A stretch of 64,000 bases of DNA from Gelidibacter mesophilus DSM 14095 (GTDB lineage: Bacteria; Bacteroidota; Bacteroidia; Flavobacteriales; Flavobacteriaceae): assembly GCF_000423005.1 (NCBI RefSeq), contig NZ_AUHD01000005.1, positions 310,001 through 374,000 on the forward strand, written 5' to 3'. Made by a program: the position numbers and the translations under genes. Below are positions 1 to 10,047 of this stretch, piece after piece. The notes under the pieces were generated by a model. The model was not told the origin of the DNA and ran no database searches. It saw only the letters and a program-made list of their open reading frames with translations. Each line of letters starts with the position of its first letter. Position 1 is the first letter of the stretch.

Positions 1-137
1 TCATCTTCGCTGATATGCTCTACATTGTTGAATGACAGGCCATCCTTGGAAGTGTAATTGGTAAATTGTGGATAAGCTTTAGTGCCTAACAGAAGAAAGG
101 TCAAAGCCATTACAATTAGCAAATTTGAGGTTTTCAT
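1..137 (-). CDS. Hybrid two-component sensor/regulator of the PUL, N-terminal fragment
   Basis: Not in the long-ORF set because the window edge cuts it. Reading the minus strand from the ATG at 135-137 gives a hydrophobic signal peptide (MKTSNLLIVMALTFLLLG) followed by the motif QFTNYTSKDGLSFNNVEHI. That motif is the usual first blade of the periplasmic propeller of Bacteroidota hybrid two-component systems (Y_Y_Y/reg_prop family), which sense oligosaccharides and switch on the neighbouring susCD operon. Only 45 codons are present, so kinase, receiver and HTH parts cannot be seen. Its divergent position directly upstream of susC fits a local PUL regulator. A related propeller-type sensor is the main alternative. 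Confidence 0.7.
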   Translation of the reverse strand, partial: MKTSNLLIVMALTFLLLGTKAYPQFTNYTSKDGLSFNNVEHISED

Positions 138-197
138 TCTTTCCTTATAATGTTAAGAGTAAATCTAAGGTTTTGAAATGTATAATTTGCGCTAAAC

Positions 198-251
198 CCG
201 AAAATGTGTTACAGATTTCCGGATCAGTATTAATATTCCGAAAATGTGATA
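198..251. promoter_or_regulatory. Direct repeats in the regulator/susC divergent spacer
   Basis: The motif CCGAAAATGTGNTA occurs at 198-211 and again at 238-251, exactly 40 bp apart, in the 192-bp spacer between the divergent regulator and susC. A repeat at a near-integral number of helical turns in this position is what an activator-binding region of a PUL regulator would look like. Binding is inferred, not shown. Confidence 0.4.
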
Positions 252-329
252 GAATATGAGGAGTATGTTCTAAGAAAATGAATTTAATTAAGATACTATT
301 GTGACTTGATAACGAAAATTTAATCAAGT

Positions 330-3300
330 ATGGAAAAAATATGTTTATTGTTCTTTAGTGTTTTCTTCGGTGCAACTGCCTTTGTTAATGCGCAAAATAT
401 TACAGTGACAGGAACAGTCACTTATGACGGATCTGAACCCATTTTAGGGGTCAATATTATTGAGAAAAACACCTCTAATGGTGTAGTGTCTGATTTTGAT
501 GGCAAATTTACGATTTCAGTGAACAATCCCAATGCAACTTTAGTGTTTTCTTTTGTAGGATTAAAATCTAAAGAATTAACACTTGAAGGACAAACTCAGG
601 TTGATGTCATTTTGGAAGAAGATGCTTCCCGACTTGATGAAATTGTTGTCATAGGATATGGGACTTCTACGAGGAGAGATCTTACAGGTTCTGTGGGAAG
701 TATCAATATAGAAAACAGTCCCATTGCCAATATAGCAAATGTCAACGCTTTAGATGCAATGAAGGGCAAAGTGGCGGGCTTGAACATTGGAAATGTTACT
801 TCTGCGGGAGGACAGCCCAGTATTCAAATAAGAGGTCAAAATTCACTTTCTGCTGGTAATTCTCCTTTGCTCGTTGTAGATGGACTTATTTATGATGGCG
901 GTTTTTCTACTATCAATCCCAATGATATTTCCACCATTGATGTCTTAAAGGACGCTAGTGCTGCTGCGGTTTATGGGTCAAGATCGGCAAATGGCGTGGT
1001 CATTATAACTACTAAAAGAGGAAAGTCTGGTAAGCCTCAAATCAATGTAAGTACTTATAGTGGGATTCAAAATTGGACGAACAAACCAGATATGATGAAT
1101 GCTGAGCAGGCATTGCAGTTTAGGCAGGATGTTTACAGGTCTGGAGGCACTACAGGCAGTGATTTGGACTTTTCGAGAATCTTGGGACAAAAGGAATATC
1201 AGGCCTATCAAGAAGGCCATTCTGTAGACTGGTTTGACGAGGTCACAAGAGCAGCGTCTATACAGAGCTTACAATTAAGTGTATCGGGCGCAGGAGATAA
1301 TGTGAACTATTATGTTTCTGGAAACCTTCTCGATCAAACAGGTATTGTAAAGGGAGATGATTTTAGCAAAAGATCGGTATTGATGAAATTGGATACAGAT
1401 GTTTCTAAGTGGTTAAAAATAGGAACCTCTCTAAATGCTGATATTCGGGATTATTCTGGAAACTCTGCAGATCTTTATACCGCTACCTATATGAGTCCAT
1501 TTGGCTATAAAAATGTTCAGGAACTTGGATTTGAGAATTGGATGGAAAAATATCCAGGAGGTATTACAACTTGGAGCAATCCATTGTCGGCAACACAAAA
1601 TTATAATTTGGATAAGCGCTATACCTACAGAGGTACTGTTTTTGCAGAAGTGAAAATTCCTTGGATAGATGGCCTGAAATATCGTTTTAATTACTCTGCC
1701 AACCGCTACCATGGGGAGTCCGAAGGATTTACGGACGAAAAATATTATGTTAACACCCTTAAAATAGAAGAATTAAATAATCCTGGTAAATATTTAAAAA
1801 ACGCAAATGGTTATAAGAATAATTCAACTGAGGACAGTTATTTATTCAATAATATTCTATCCTATAACAAAACTTTATTTAATGATCACAACATAAATGC
1901 TACTTTAATGTCTGAAAGACAAGAACGAGTTAGCAAATATTCCAACCTTTCAGCTTCTGATTTTGAGGAAGTAGGAAGTACGGCTTTGGGTGTCAATTCA
2001 CTTGAATTGGGAAATAGTGAAAAAAGGAATGTTAATACTGGTTATTCTAAATTAACCCAACTGGCTTATCTCTTTAGATTAAATTACAATTATAAAAACA
2101 AATACTACGGAACGTTCAGTTATAGAAGAGATGGATATTCTGGTTTTGCCCCAGGAAATAAATTTGGAGATTTTAAGGCTTTTGGTCTGGCTTGGACGTT
2201 AAGTGAAGAATCATTTATAAAAGATAACATTAAGTTTATAGATAATTTAAAATTGAGATTGTCTTATGGTGAAAATGGTAATCCGTCAATTGGGAGCTAC
2301 GGTACCTTGCCAAATGTGGGCAACTCTTCCTACGTTTTTGGGGATCAGACGGTTAACACGGCTTATCAATCAAACTTGTCCAATCAAAATTTAAAATGGG
2401 AGCAGACCAATGCTACAAATCTTGGACTGGACTTCTCAATATTGAAAGATCGAATTTCGGGATCTGTTGAAGTATATGACTCTAAAACTACAAACCTATT
2501 AATGACTCGCAGATTGCCTATCATGACTGGATATGGCAGTATTTTGGCCAACATTGGAGAAATTAACAATAAAGGACTGGAGATAAGCCTTACAACAGTT
2601 AATATTAAAAATCAGGATTTTACTTGGGAAACAAACTTCACCTACTGGAAAAATAAAAACAAAATAGTTAGTCTTTATGGTATCGATGCCGATGGTGATG
2701 GTGTGGAAGATGATGATTTAAGTAATGGATGGTTTATAGGAAAGTCCTTGGGAGCCATCTATGATTATACATTCGATGGTATTGTTCAAACCGAAGATAC
2801 AGAATATCAACAGACTTATAGTGCACGACCAGGAGATGTGAAATTTAAGGACATCAGCGGTCCAGATGGGGTTCCTGACGGAAGGATAACTTCAGATGAT
2901 AGATCGATCATCGGGTATTCTAAACCTAATTTCTCGCTTAACATGGCAAACACCTTTACTTACAAAAATCTGAATCTCTATTTTAATTTTAATTATGTGG
3001 ATGGGGGAAATAATCATTATTTGGCAGGAAACACCAAAGGATTAATGGGCGCACTGGTTCCAAACGCCTCAAAATGGTTAAATCTACCTTATTGGACTCC
3101 AGAACGTCAGGGAAATACGTATCCGAGACCTGATTACAGCAATACTTATGGTTACGGATTCTATCAGTCCCACTCTTTTTTAAGACTTCAAGATGTCACA
3201 CTAGGATATACATTCGATAAAGATTGGATTGAAAAATCCAATATAGGAAATTTAAAGGTTTATATCAGTGGAAAAAACCTGCTTACGATCTCAGATTGGA

Positions 3301-3392
3301 TAGGATGGGATCCAGAAAGCGCTACACAAATTGGTGAATATTCTTTACCTGGTCTTAGTTCTTTAACCCTTGGAATTGATCTTACTTTTTAA
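330..3392 (+). CDS. SusC-like TonB-dependent outer-membrane glycan importer
   Basis: This 1020-residue protein is a typical SusC: signal peptide (residues 1 to about 21, ending NAQ), a carboxypeptidase-regulatory-like domain (about 24-95), a TonB-box/plug start LDEIVVIGYGT near residue 103, the plug motif IQIRGQNSLSAG near 165-175, and a long C-terminal beta-barrel ending in an aromatic residue (DLTF). SusC proteins form a lidded transporter with SusD that takes oligosaccharides into the periplasm using TonB energy. The susD gene begins 19 bp after the stop. The substrate cannot be read from the sequence; the downstream uronate genes suggest a uronic acid-containing glycan. The start is supported by the signal peptide. 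Confidence 0.96.
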   Translation: MEKICLLFFSVFFGATAFVNAQNITVTGTVTYDGSEPILGVNIIEKNTSNGVVSDFDGKFTISVNNPNATLVFSFVGLKSKELTLEGQTQVDVILEEDASRLDEIVVIGYGTSTRRDLTGSVGSINIENSPIANIANVNALDAMKGKVAGLNIGNVTSAGGQPSIQIRGQNSLSAGNSPLLVVDGLIYDGGFSTINPNDISTIDVLKDASAAAVYGSRSANGVVIITTKRGKSGKPQINVSTYSGIQNWTNKPDMMNAEQALQFRQDVYRSGGTTGSDLDFSRILGQKEYQAYQEGHSVDWFDEVTRAASIQSLQLSVSGAGDNVNYYVSGNLLDQTGIVKGDDFSKRSVLMKLDTDVSKWLKIGTSLNADIRDYSGNSADLYTATYMSPFGYKNVQELGFENWMEKYPGGITTWSNPLSATQNYNLDKRYTYRGTVFAEVKIPWIDGLKYRFNYSANRYHGESEGFTDEKYYVNTLKIEELNNPGKYLKNANGYKNNSTEDSYLFNNILSYNKTLFNDHNINATLMSERQERVSKYSNLSASDFEEVGSTALGVNSLELGNSEKRNVNTGYSKLTQLAYLFRLNYNYKNKYYGTFSYRRDGYSGFAPGNKFGDFKAFGLAWTLSEESFIKDNIKFIDNLKLRLSYGENGNPSIGSYGTLPNVGNSSYVFGDQTVNTAYQSNLSNQNLKWEQTNATNLGLDFSILKDRISGSVEVYDSKTTNLLMTRRLPIMTGYGSILANIGEINNKGLEISLTTVNIKNQDFTWETNFTYWKNKNKIVSLYGIDADGDGVEDDDLSNGWFIGKSLGAIYDYTFDGIVQTEDTEYQQTYSARPGDVKFKDISGPDGVPDGRITSDDRSIIGYSKPNFSLNMANTFTYKNLNLYFNFNYVDGGNNHYLAGNTKGLMGALVPNASKWLNLPYWTPERQGNTYPRPDYSNTYGYGFYQSHSFLRLQDVTLGYTFDKDWIEKSNIGNLKVYISGKNLLTISDWIGWDPESATQIGEYSLPGLSSLTLGIDLTF

Positions 3393-3411
3393 CTTTATAA
3401 ATTTATAAATA

Positions 3412-5130
3412 ATGAAAATATTAAAAATAATACTAGGAATTCTTCTAATCGCTTCGTTTAATGTGAGCTGTAGTGATGAGGCCTTTTTAGAAGAGGATCT
3501 GAGAGACCGCTTCACAACTGAAAATGCATTTTTAAACGTAGCCCAGTTTCAAACGGGACTCAATCAAATGTATAGACAAACAAGAGCTTACTTTAATAGT
3601 GCCGATGGTGCGCGAGATTTTATAAAAAATGGCTACGGTGTGGATGTCATGGCGAGTAATACCAGACTGGAAAAATCAGAGAGTTTTTGGAATAATCTTG
3701 GCTCACACAGTCAATTTCCCAATGATTGGTATAGCAGAAATTATCAAATGATTAAAAACTGTAACGAGCTTTTATTACAGACTGAAAATACGAACATTGA
3801 ATGGAAAAATGAAAATCAAAAGTTGGAGATCCAGGCAGAGATTAGGTTTTTTAGAGGCTTTTCATACCGTAATCTGGCCACATTATTTGGTGGTGTGCCA
3901 ATTGTGCTTGAACCAGTAACTGCGCCTAAATTGGATTTTGAACGGGCTACCCGAATAGAGACTTATCAAGTAGCGTTGGAAGATTTGATTTTTGCAAGTC
4001 AATATATGCCAAAAACAACGGACCAACCGGGCAGAGCTGTTCGCGCTGCAGCCGATCATTTTCTGAGCGAAGTGTATATCAGTCTTGGCGACGAGACAGG
4101 TGATAAAACGCTGTACCAAAATGCCATTGACGCTGCATCACGAGTTATAGAGGGTTCAGATGGTGATTATTCGTTGATGCAAAATAGGTTTGGTACTCGT
4201 AGTAATGAATCTGGAAAAGATGCCTATTGGGATTTGTTCAGAATGGGTAATCAAAACTATCACGATGGGAATAAGGAGTCGATTTGGACCATACAATTCG
4301 AAAAAAATGTTGCAGGTGGTACGAATATTTATGATAGGCCTTTATTTGAGAGAACGTTTTGGCCTCTCTATTATCGCGCAAATAAATTTGGTTTCACATC
4401 AGGGCCGGCTAAAGATTGGGAGGGTAAAGGAAATGCTTGGATAAAGCCAAATAATTACTATAAATATGATGTTTGGAAAAACTCCGAAACCGATACACGT
4501 AATGCGGAATACAATATTCTACGGAACTATAGAGCCCCAAAAGTTGCTGTAAATGGACAGCAAACAGATCGGGATACAACTTATGTCACTAAAGTAACGC
4601 TGGCCAATGGTAGTGAGATTACAGTGAATTTGAAACCAGGGGATATTATCAAAAAAGAATGGTTGACTACTAGAGATGATACCTTAAGTTACTTCTTTCC
4701 ACGAATGTTTAAAATGGGTACCGATAAGCATATCGATGCTATTCCTGACAATGGTTATGTACGTGATGCCTATGTGATTCGATTACCAGAAACTTACTTA
4801 TTGAGAGCTGAGGCTTATATGAAAAGTGAAAATCGTGCGGCAGCAGCGGAAGATATTAATACAGTGAGAAAGCGCTCAAGTGCATCTCCAATAACAGCGG
4901 GAGAAGTTAATATTAACTATATTCTTGACGAAAGAGCGAGAGAGCTTTGGGGTGAGGAATGGCGCATATTCACTTTGGCGAGACTTGGTTTGATTTATGA
5001 GCGCACCAAGGAGTTTGGATGGCCATCAGATAAAGAGGCCGTAGAAATGCATCATAATTTATTTCCTATTCCACAAAGTGCTATTGATGCGAACTTAGAA
5101 GGCACGATAGAACAAAACCCTGGATATTAA
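3412..5130 (+). CDS. SusD-like surface glycan-binding lipoprotein
   Basis: A 572-residue SusD/RagB family lipoprotein. The signal peptide ends in NVSC with the lipidated Cys at residue 20, followed by SDE, an acidic stretch of the kind that directs Bacteroidota lipoproteins to the cell surface. The N-terminal helical part (AFLNVAQFQTGLNQMYRQTRAY) and the C-terminal motif ERARELWGEEWRIFTLARLG plus LFPIPQSAI are standard for the family. It caps the SusC barrel and binds the glycan. It lies 19 bp after susC and is followed by a terminator, so susCD transcripts may be more abundant than those of the enzyme genes. A long insertion around residues 370-430 is likely species-specific. Confidence 0.95.
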   Translation: MKILKIILGILLIASFNVSCSDEAFLEEDLRDRFTTENAFLNVAQFQTGLNQMYRQTRAYFNSADGARDFIKNGYGVDVMASNTRLEKSESFWNNLGSHSQFPNDWYSRNYQMIKNCNELLLQTENTNIEWKNENQKLEIQAEIRFFRGFSYRNLATLFGGVPIVLEPVTAPKLDFERATRIETYQVALEDLIFASQYMPKTTDQPGRAVRAAADHFLSEVYISLGDETGDKTLYQNAIDAASRVIEGSDGDYSLMQNRFGTRSNESGKDAYWDLFRMGNQNYHDGNKESIWTIQFEKNVAGGTNIYDRPLFERTFWPLYYRANKFGFTSGPAKDWEGKGNAWIKPNNYYKYDVWKNSETDTRNAEYNILRNYRAPKVAVNGQQTDRDTTYVTKVTLANGSEITVNLKPGDIIKKEWLTTRDDTLSYFFPRMFKMGTDKHIDAIPDNGYVRDAYVIRLPETYLLRAEAYMKSENRAAAAEDINTVRKRSSASPITAGEVNINYILDERARELWGEEWRIFTLARLGLIYERTKEFGWPSDKEAVEMHHNLFPIPQSAIDANLEGTIEQNPGY

Positions 5131-5156
5131 AAAATTTGAGTTAGTCTAGTTTTTAG

Positions 5157-5189
5157 GTGCCATTGTCTGAGGGCAGTGGTACTTTTTTT
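5157..5189 (+). terminator. Intrinsic terminator or attenuator after susD
   Basis: An 11-bp stem (5157-5167 with 5172-5182, including three G-U pairs) closes a four-base loop and is followed by seven T residues. It sits between susD and the first glycoside hydrolase gene, so it probably lowers read-through into the enzyme genes. Confidence 0.65.
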
Positions 5190-5209
5190 ATACTGAAATT
5201 AAAATAATT

Positions 5210-8200
5210 ATGATGGTCAAAAAACATAAAATATTTATCGCAGTTTGTATTTCAATCTTTGGTGTTTTGTCAAGTTTAGAAAAACTTAACGCCCAAAATA
5301 CAGATTTTTTCGCGGAAATTGGGAACAAAAGCCAAAATGAGCGCATGGATCTTTTGGAAGAGAAATTACCACCAAAACTTCCAGAAATAACAATCCCACT
5401 TCATAAAGGAAAAAAGGATGCTTTTAAAGAGGTTAGGGAAATCAGCACGAAAAAAGAACTTTATAAAGAGCTAGAGGTTTTAAAGAAACAATTTCTTCCT
5501 TTTATGGAAAATAAAGCGCCGGAAATTAAAAATACCAGAGAGCGCATTTATTTGAAAGAATTTCAATGGCGATTAGAAACATCCGATGATAAAACCGATT
5601 TTATTGCCACCATGAAAGGGAAGGGCGATTGGAAAAACGTTCAGGTACCACATTTTGACGCTCCTTATGGAAGAGCCACAACGTACTATTTCAAGAAAAT
5701 AGCTGTGTCTCCGGAAATGCTGAATGACCGGGCTCTTTTTATTCATTTTAAGGCTGTTGATTATAAGGCACATGTCTTTTTAAATGGATCATACATAGGG
5801 TCACATGAAGGTTTTTTTGCCCCCTTCGAATTCAATATTAGCAAATTTGCCAAAGAAGGAGAAAACGAGTTATTGGTAAAAGTGGAGAATGATTACACTA
5901 CAACAGGGTTTGTGGCAGCTGGTAAGGAACGATTTTTTGGTGATAAAATTTATGGAGTTACCGGTCTTGGCTATGATAATTTTCACGATGGTGGGCATCA
6001 AGGAGCCGCAGGAATGGGAATATATCAAGATTGTTATTTGGAATCAAGAGATCCCATTCATATCAACGATATTTTTGTAAGACCAATGTACGATGCGGGA
6101 ATGGCTGAAGTAAGAATAGAAGTGAACAACTATAATGAAGACCGCAGACCTATTAGTTTTGATCTTTCAATATTTGGACAAAATTTTGAAGCTGTAGTTG
6201 TTAAAGATTCTGTGATAGTACCCTCAGCATTGCATGTACCCGGAATTGGGGATTTACAAAAACCAACAGATTGGAAGCAGACTAAAACTACGTTAGGCTA
6301 TGGTCCAAATTATTTTACTTATCATGTGAAAATCCCTGATTTTCGTTCATGGAGCAATGATACGCCATGGTTATATCAGGCGCAAATTAAAGTTTTGAAT
6401 GACGATAATTCCGTTGTGGATGTTCAAAAACAGACTTTTGGCATGCGTTCTTTTACCATGGATACGGTATCGATTCCTAAAGGACGCCTGTATTTCAACA
6501 ATAAGAAGATCAGATTGAGAGGCGCTAACACCATGGGTTTTTTGCAACAAGATGTATTCAAAAAAGATTGGGATCAATTAATAGATGACATTTTATTAGC
6601 TAAACTTACCAATATGAATTTTTTAAGGATGACCCAACGTCCCGTACAACCAGAGATCTATGAATACGCTGACATGTTAGGGCTGATGCTTCAAACGGAT
6701 TTTCCGACCTTTGGTGGGATTCGTTATAACCAATGGGAGGAAGCCGTAAGGCAGGTTGCTGAAATGGAGCGTTTAATTCGCAATCACCCAAGTAATGTCA
6801 TTGTAACCTATATCAATGAGCGTTTCCCAAACGGAGAAGGACACCCCCATCGAAATATGGCAAGTCCAGAACAGTATTTCTCACTGTTCAGAGCTATGGA
6901 TGAAGCCGTGCTTAAAGAAAATCCAGACCGCGTTATTAAAAAATCCGATGGTGATTATGATCCACCTACCCCAGGTTTACCAGATAACCATTGCTACAAT
7001 ACTTGGTATAACGGACAAGGATTAGGAATTGGTAAGTTGTATAAAGGCTATTGGCAATGGGTAAAACCCGATTGGTATTATGGCTGTGGGGAATTTGGCG
7101 CAGAGGCCTTAGACCCTGTTGAGCTCATGGAAAAATACTATCCTAAAGAATGGTTGCCTGCTAATAAGGGAGACGAAAAAAACTGGACAGCCAATCGCAT
7201 TTATGCAGCACAAACTCAAAAGTTCCACTACATGTGGTACAATACCCAAAATTCTTTACAAGGTTGGGTAGATGCGAGTCAGAATCATCAAGATTGGGCC
7301 TTGGAAACGGTTACTGAAGCATTTAGAAGAGATTCTAGTATGGTGACTTTTGCTGCGCATTTATTTATAGATGCATGGCCTGCAGGTTGGATGAAAACTA
7401 TTATGGACGTGGATAGAAATCCAAAGAAAGGATATTTTGCGTATAGAAATGCCTTAAAACCTACCATAGTAAGTATTCGTAGTGACAGAAAACACTTTTA
7501 CGAAGGCGAAGATATCGCTGTGGAATCCTGGATTGCCCATGACCCCAACAGCAGTCCTGAAGATTATTATATCCAATACCAATTGGAGCAGAATGGTAAA
7601 ATTGTCTATTCAGGAAAAAATGCAGCAGAAGTGCCACATAACAGTTCTAAATTTCAAGGTTTCATAGCGTTTAAAGCGCCAACGGTAAAGCAGCGTACGG
7701 CCTTTGTTTTAAGGGCAGGAGTGTTTGATGGTCAGGGCAAAAGTGTTGATCAGACCATTATGGATATTGATGTCTTTCCAACGCGGTTGAATTCTAACCA
7801 AAGTAAGCTTGGTTTTTTGGGGAGCCCTACTGACGCCAATGATTATTTAAAGAATCATTTCGAGAAAAATGCAGTTTCAAATTGGAAGGAAGCCGATATC
7901 ATTTGGGTAGAGAATTATGCAGATTATGAAACTCATAAAGAGACATTAGAAGCCCTGGCCAATGCAGGCAAAAGAATTATCTTGTACAATGTACCGGTAG
8001 GGGAACATAACATTGGCAATACCGATGTTAAAATTCAGAACACCTCTATGGGAAGCTATTATTTCACATCCCCTCAAACAGGCCATAGGTTTACTAAAGA
8101 AAACAAGCCCTTTGATTTTAAAATGTGGTTTGATGAAGCAGCAGATTATATAACTCCGTTTTTGGACAAGATCATCCTGGCAGAGAACTGGGCGCCCATA

Positions 8201-8368
8201 TTGTCTACCGGAAATACAAATTGGACGGATGATCATGGGGCAGCAATGGCAGCGGGAGAGTTAAAAGTAGGGAAAGGTTCGATTATTATCTGTGAGTTGG
8301 ATGTTGATAACCGATTGAAAAGCAATCCGGTAGCCCACGATTTTGTGAGTAAACTGATTTTTAATTAA
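5210..8368 (+). CDS. GH2-family glycoside hydrolase (beta-glucuronidase/galactosidase type)
   Basis: A 1052-residue secreted enzyme with a signal peptide (about 1-29). A jelly-roll sugar-binding domain (about residues 110-270, with TTYYFKKI and KVENDYTT) and an immunoglobulin-like middle domain precede a TIM barrel with FLRMTQRP. The probable acid/base is Glu537 in TYINERF and the probable nucleophile is Glu628 in CGEFGAEAL, which match the paired Glu residues of GH2. A C-terminal region of about 300 residues follows. Family members remove beta-linked glucuronate, galactose, mannose or related sugars. The nearby uxaC/uxuA genes favour glucuronate or galacturonate as product, but that is inference. 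The ATG at 5210 could also be the next codon but one (MVKKHK). Confidence 0.85.
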   Translation: MMVKKHKIFIAVCISIFGVLSSLEKLNAQNTDFFAEIGNKSQNERMDLLEEKLPPKLPEITIPLHKGKKDAFKEVREISTKKELYKELEVLKKQFLPFMENKAPEIKNTRERIYLKEFQWRLETSDDKTDFIATMKGKGDWKNVQVPHFDAPYGRATTYYFKKIAVSPEMLNDRALFIHFKAVDYKAHVFLNGSYIGSHEGFFAPFEFNISKFAKEGENELLVKVENDYTTTGFVAAGKERFFGDKIYGVTGLGYDNFHDGGHQGAAGMGIYQDCYLESRDPIHINDIFVRPMYDAGMAEVRIEVNNYNEDRRPISFDLSIFGQNFEAVVVKDSVIVPSALHVPGIGDLQKPTDWKQTKTTLGYGPNYFTYHVKIPDFRSWSNDTPWLYQAQIKVLNDDNSVVDVQKQTFGMRSFTMDTVSIPKGRLYFNNKKIRLRGANTMGFLQQDVFKKDWDQLIDDILLAKLTNMNFLRMTQRPVQPEIYEYADMLGLMLQTDFPTFGGIRYNQWEEAVRQVAEMERLIRNHPSNVIVTYINERFPNGEGHPHRNMASPEQYFSLFRAMDEAVLKENPDRVIKKSDGDYDPPTPGLPDNHCYNTWYNGQGLGIGKLYKGYWQWVKPDWYYGCGEFGAEALDPVELMEKYYPKEWLPANKGDEKNWTANRIYAAQTQKFHYMWYNTQNSLQGWVDASQNHQDWALETVTEAFRRDSSMVTFAAHLFIDAWPAGWMKTIMDVDRNPKKGYFAYRNALKPTIVSIRSDRKHFYEGEDIAVESWIAHDPNSSPEDYYIQYQLEQNGKIVYSGKNAAEVPHNSSKFQGFIAFKAPTVKQRTAFVLRAGVFDGQGKSVDQTIMDIDVFPTRLNSNQSKLGFLGSPTDANDYLKNHFEKNAVSNWKEADIIWVENYADYETHKETLEALANAGKRIILYNVPVGEHNIGNTDVKIQNTSMGSYYFTSPQTGHRFTKENKPFDFKMWFDEAADYITPFLDKIILAENWAPILSTGNTNWTDDHGAAMAAGELKVGKGSIIICELDVDNRLKSNPVAHDFVSKLIFN

Positions 8369-8535
8369 ACTGAATATTTAGATTTTGTCAATCACAACAA
8401 AAAATAGATTAAATATGAAATATAGGACTAGAATATTTTCTTGGAGATTAATAAAGTAAAAAACGATTCAAGTCTAAGGTTGGGCGAACACATTTGAACA
8501 AAAAAAATCAAATTGAAATTAGATATTAGGAAATT

Positions 8536-10047
8536 ATGAAGATTAAAAACTTAGGATTTTTGTTAATTTTTATTTCAACATTAAGTTACTCCGAATCAGG
8601 AAGTAAGGGCAAATTAGACGCAGGGTTAGTCAGTGCAAGAAACGTAATAGAGCGTTTAATCGGTAAACGAATTAGGGATTGTGAGTTTATAATAAAGGAA
8701 AATTCTGAAAAAGGAGATTTCTATGAATACTCTGTTACAGAAGGGGTTTTAACGGTAACAGGTAATAGTGGGGTGTCAATATGTAAAGGAGCTTATGATT
8801 ACCTTCAAAGTATAGGAAGTGTTCAGGCGGCTTGGCAACAAAACGTGGTAAAATTGCCAAAAACATTCAGTAATTGTAAACTTACAAGGGTAGATTCTCC
8901 AAATGAATTACGTCTATTTTTAAATGTTTGCCAATATGGTTATACTTCACCTTGGTGGCAGTGGGAAGATTGGGAAAAAATGCTCGATTGGATTGTTTTA
9001 CACGGCTATAATAGTATGCCTGCCATGGTTGGTCAAGAAATTATATGGCACGAGCTTTTTACCGAAATGGGAGTGTCTGAAAAAGAAATGGGAGTATATT
9101 TTGCTGGAGCCGCATACCTACCTTGGCAGCGTATGGGTAATGTAGCAGGAGTAAGCGGGCCTCTTCCAAAAAGTTATCTTATCAAACAAAAGGAAATCCA
9201 AAAAAAAATCATAAAACGCATGTTGGATTTAGGAATGACTCCTATCGTGCCTGGTTTTTCTGGTTTTGTACCTAATGGAATTAAAAAACTAAACCCTGAA
9301 GTCAAAATTAAAGAGATAGGGTGGAAACATGAACAAAAATGGACTTATCTTCTTGATATTCAGGATGATATTTTTATGAAGATTGGCGCTGATTTTGTAA
9401 AGCGTTATAGAGAAACTTATGGGGATGTACATTATTTTCTTTGCGATACTTTTAACGAAAATGAAGTGAATGTTAGTTCAGATCCTGAGACACGTTATGA
9501 GGAATTAGCTAATTATGGAAACACTATTTATCAAAGTTTAAAAGTTGCCGATGATAAAGCTGTATGGGTAACGCAGGCTTGGATGTTTATTGCGGATAGT
9601 GATTTTTGGAATGCAAAAAATGCCTCCGCATTATTTTCAAAAATTCCTAATGATAAAATGTTAATTGTAGATTATGGAAATGATCGAGAGGTAATTTGGG
9701 ATAGATTAGGTGCTTATGATGGAAAGCGTTGGGTGTATGGATATGTTCATAATTATGGAGGTGTAACTCCACTTCAAGGTAATCTTTCATTAATAGCCAC
9801 CGAACAAGCTCTTCTTCACAAACGTGACGATGTCAAAGGTCTTAGTGGATTTGCTTTGTGTCCCGAGGGAAGTCATACCAACTATGTTGTTTATGCAATG
9901 GCGGCAGATGCATCATGGAGTAAAGAACCTATAAATGTAGAAAAATGGTTAAAAAGTTATAGTGAGAATCGTTATGGAATTAAGTCAGCCAACCTCAAGA
10001 AAGCATGGAATATATTAGAAAAAAATATTTATAATGTAAAATATTAG
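8536..10047 (+). CDS. Alpha-N-acetylglucosaminidase (GH89), catalytic part ended by an in-frame amber codon
   Basis: This is the N-terminal and catalytic portion of a NAGLU-type GH89 enzyme, which removes terminal alpha-GlcNAc. Family hallmarks are WWQWEDWEKMLDWIVLHGYN, GQEIIWHELF, LPWQRMGN, GMTPIVPGFSGFVP, the DTFNE motif with Glu308 and the CPEGS motif with Glu444. These two Glu residues correspond to the catalytic pair of the human enzyme (316 and 446). The product stops at TAG (10045-10047) after 503 residues, where family members continue for about 200 more. The rest of the domain follows in the same frame (next entry). The signal peptide is short (about 1-19). The shortened protein has both catalytic Glu residues but lacks the C-terminal helical domain, so activity is doubtful. 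Confidence 0.88.
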   Translation: MKIKNLGFLLIFISTLSYSESGSKGKLDAGLVSARNVIERLIGKRIRDCEFIIKENSEKGDFYEYSVTEGVLTVTGNSGVSICKGAYDYLQSIGSVQAAWQQNVVKLPKTFSNCKLTRVDSPNELRLFLNVCQYGYTSPWWQWEDWEKMLDWIVLHGYNSMPAMVGQEIIWHELFTEMGVSEKEMGVYFAGAAYLPWQRMGNVAGVSGPLPKSYLIKQKEIQKKIIKRMLDLGMTPIVPGFSGFVPNGIKKLNPEVKIKEIGWKHEQKWTYLLDIQDDIFMKIGADFVKRYRETYGDVHYFLCDTFNENEVNVSSDPETRYEELANYGNTIYQSLKVADDKAVWVTQAWMFIADSDFWNAKNASALFSKIPNDKMLIVDYGNDREVIWDRLGAYDGKRWVYGYVHNYGGVTPLQGNLSLIATEQALLHKRDDVKGLSGFALCPEGSHTNYVVYAMAADASWSKEPINVEKWLKSYSENRYGIKSANLKKAWNILEKNIYNVKY

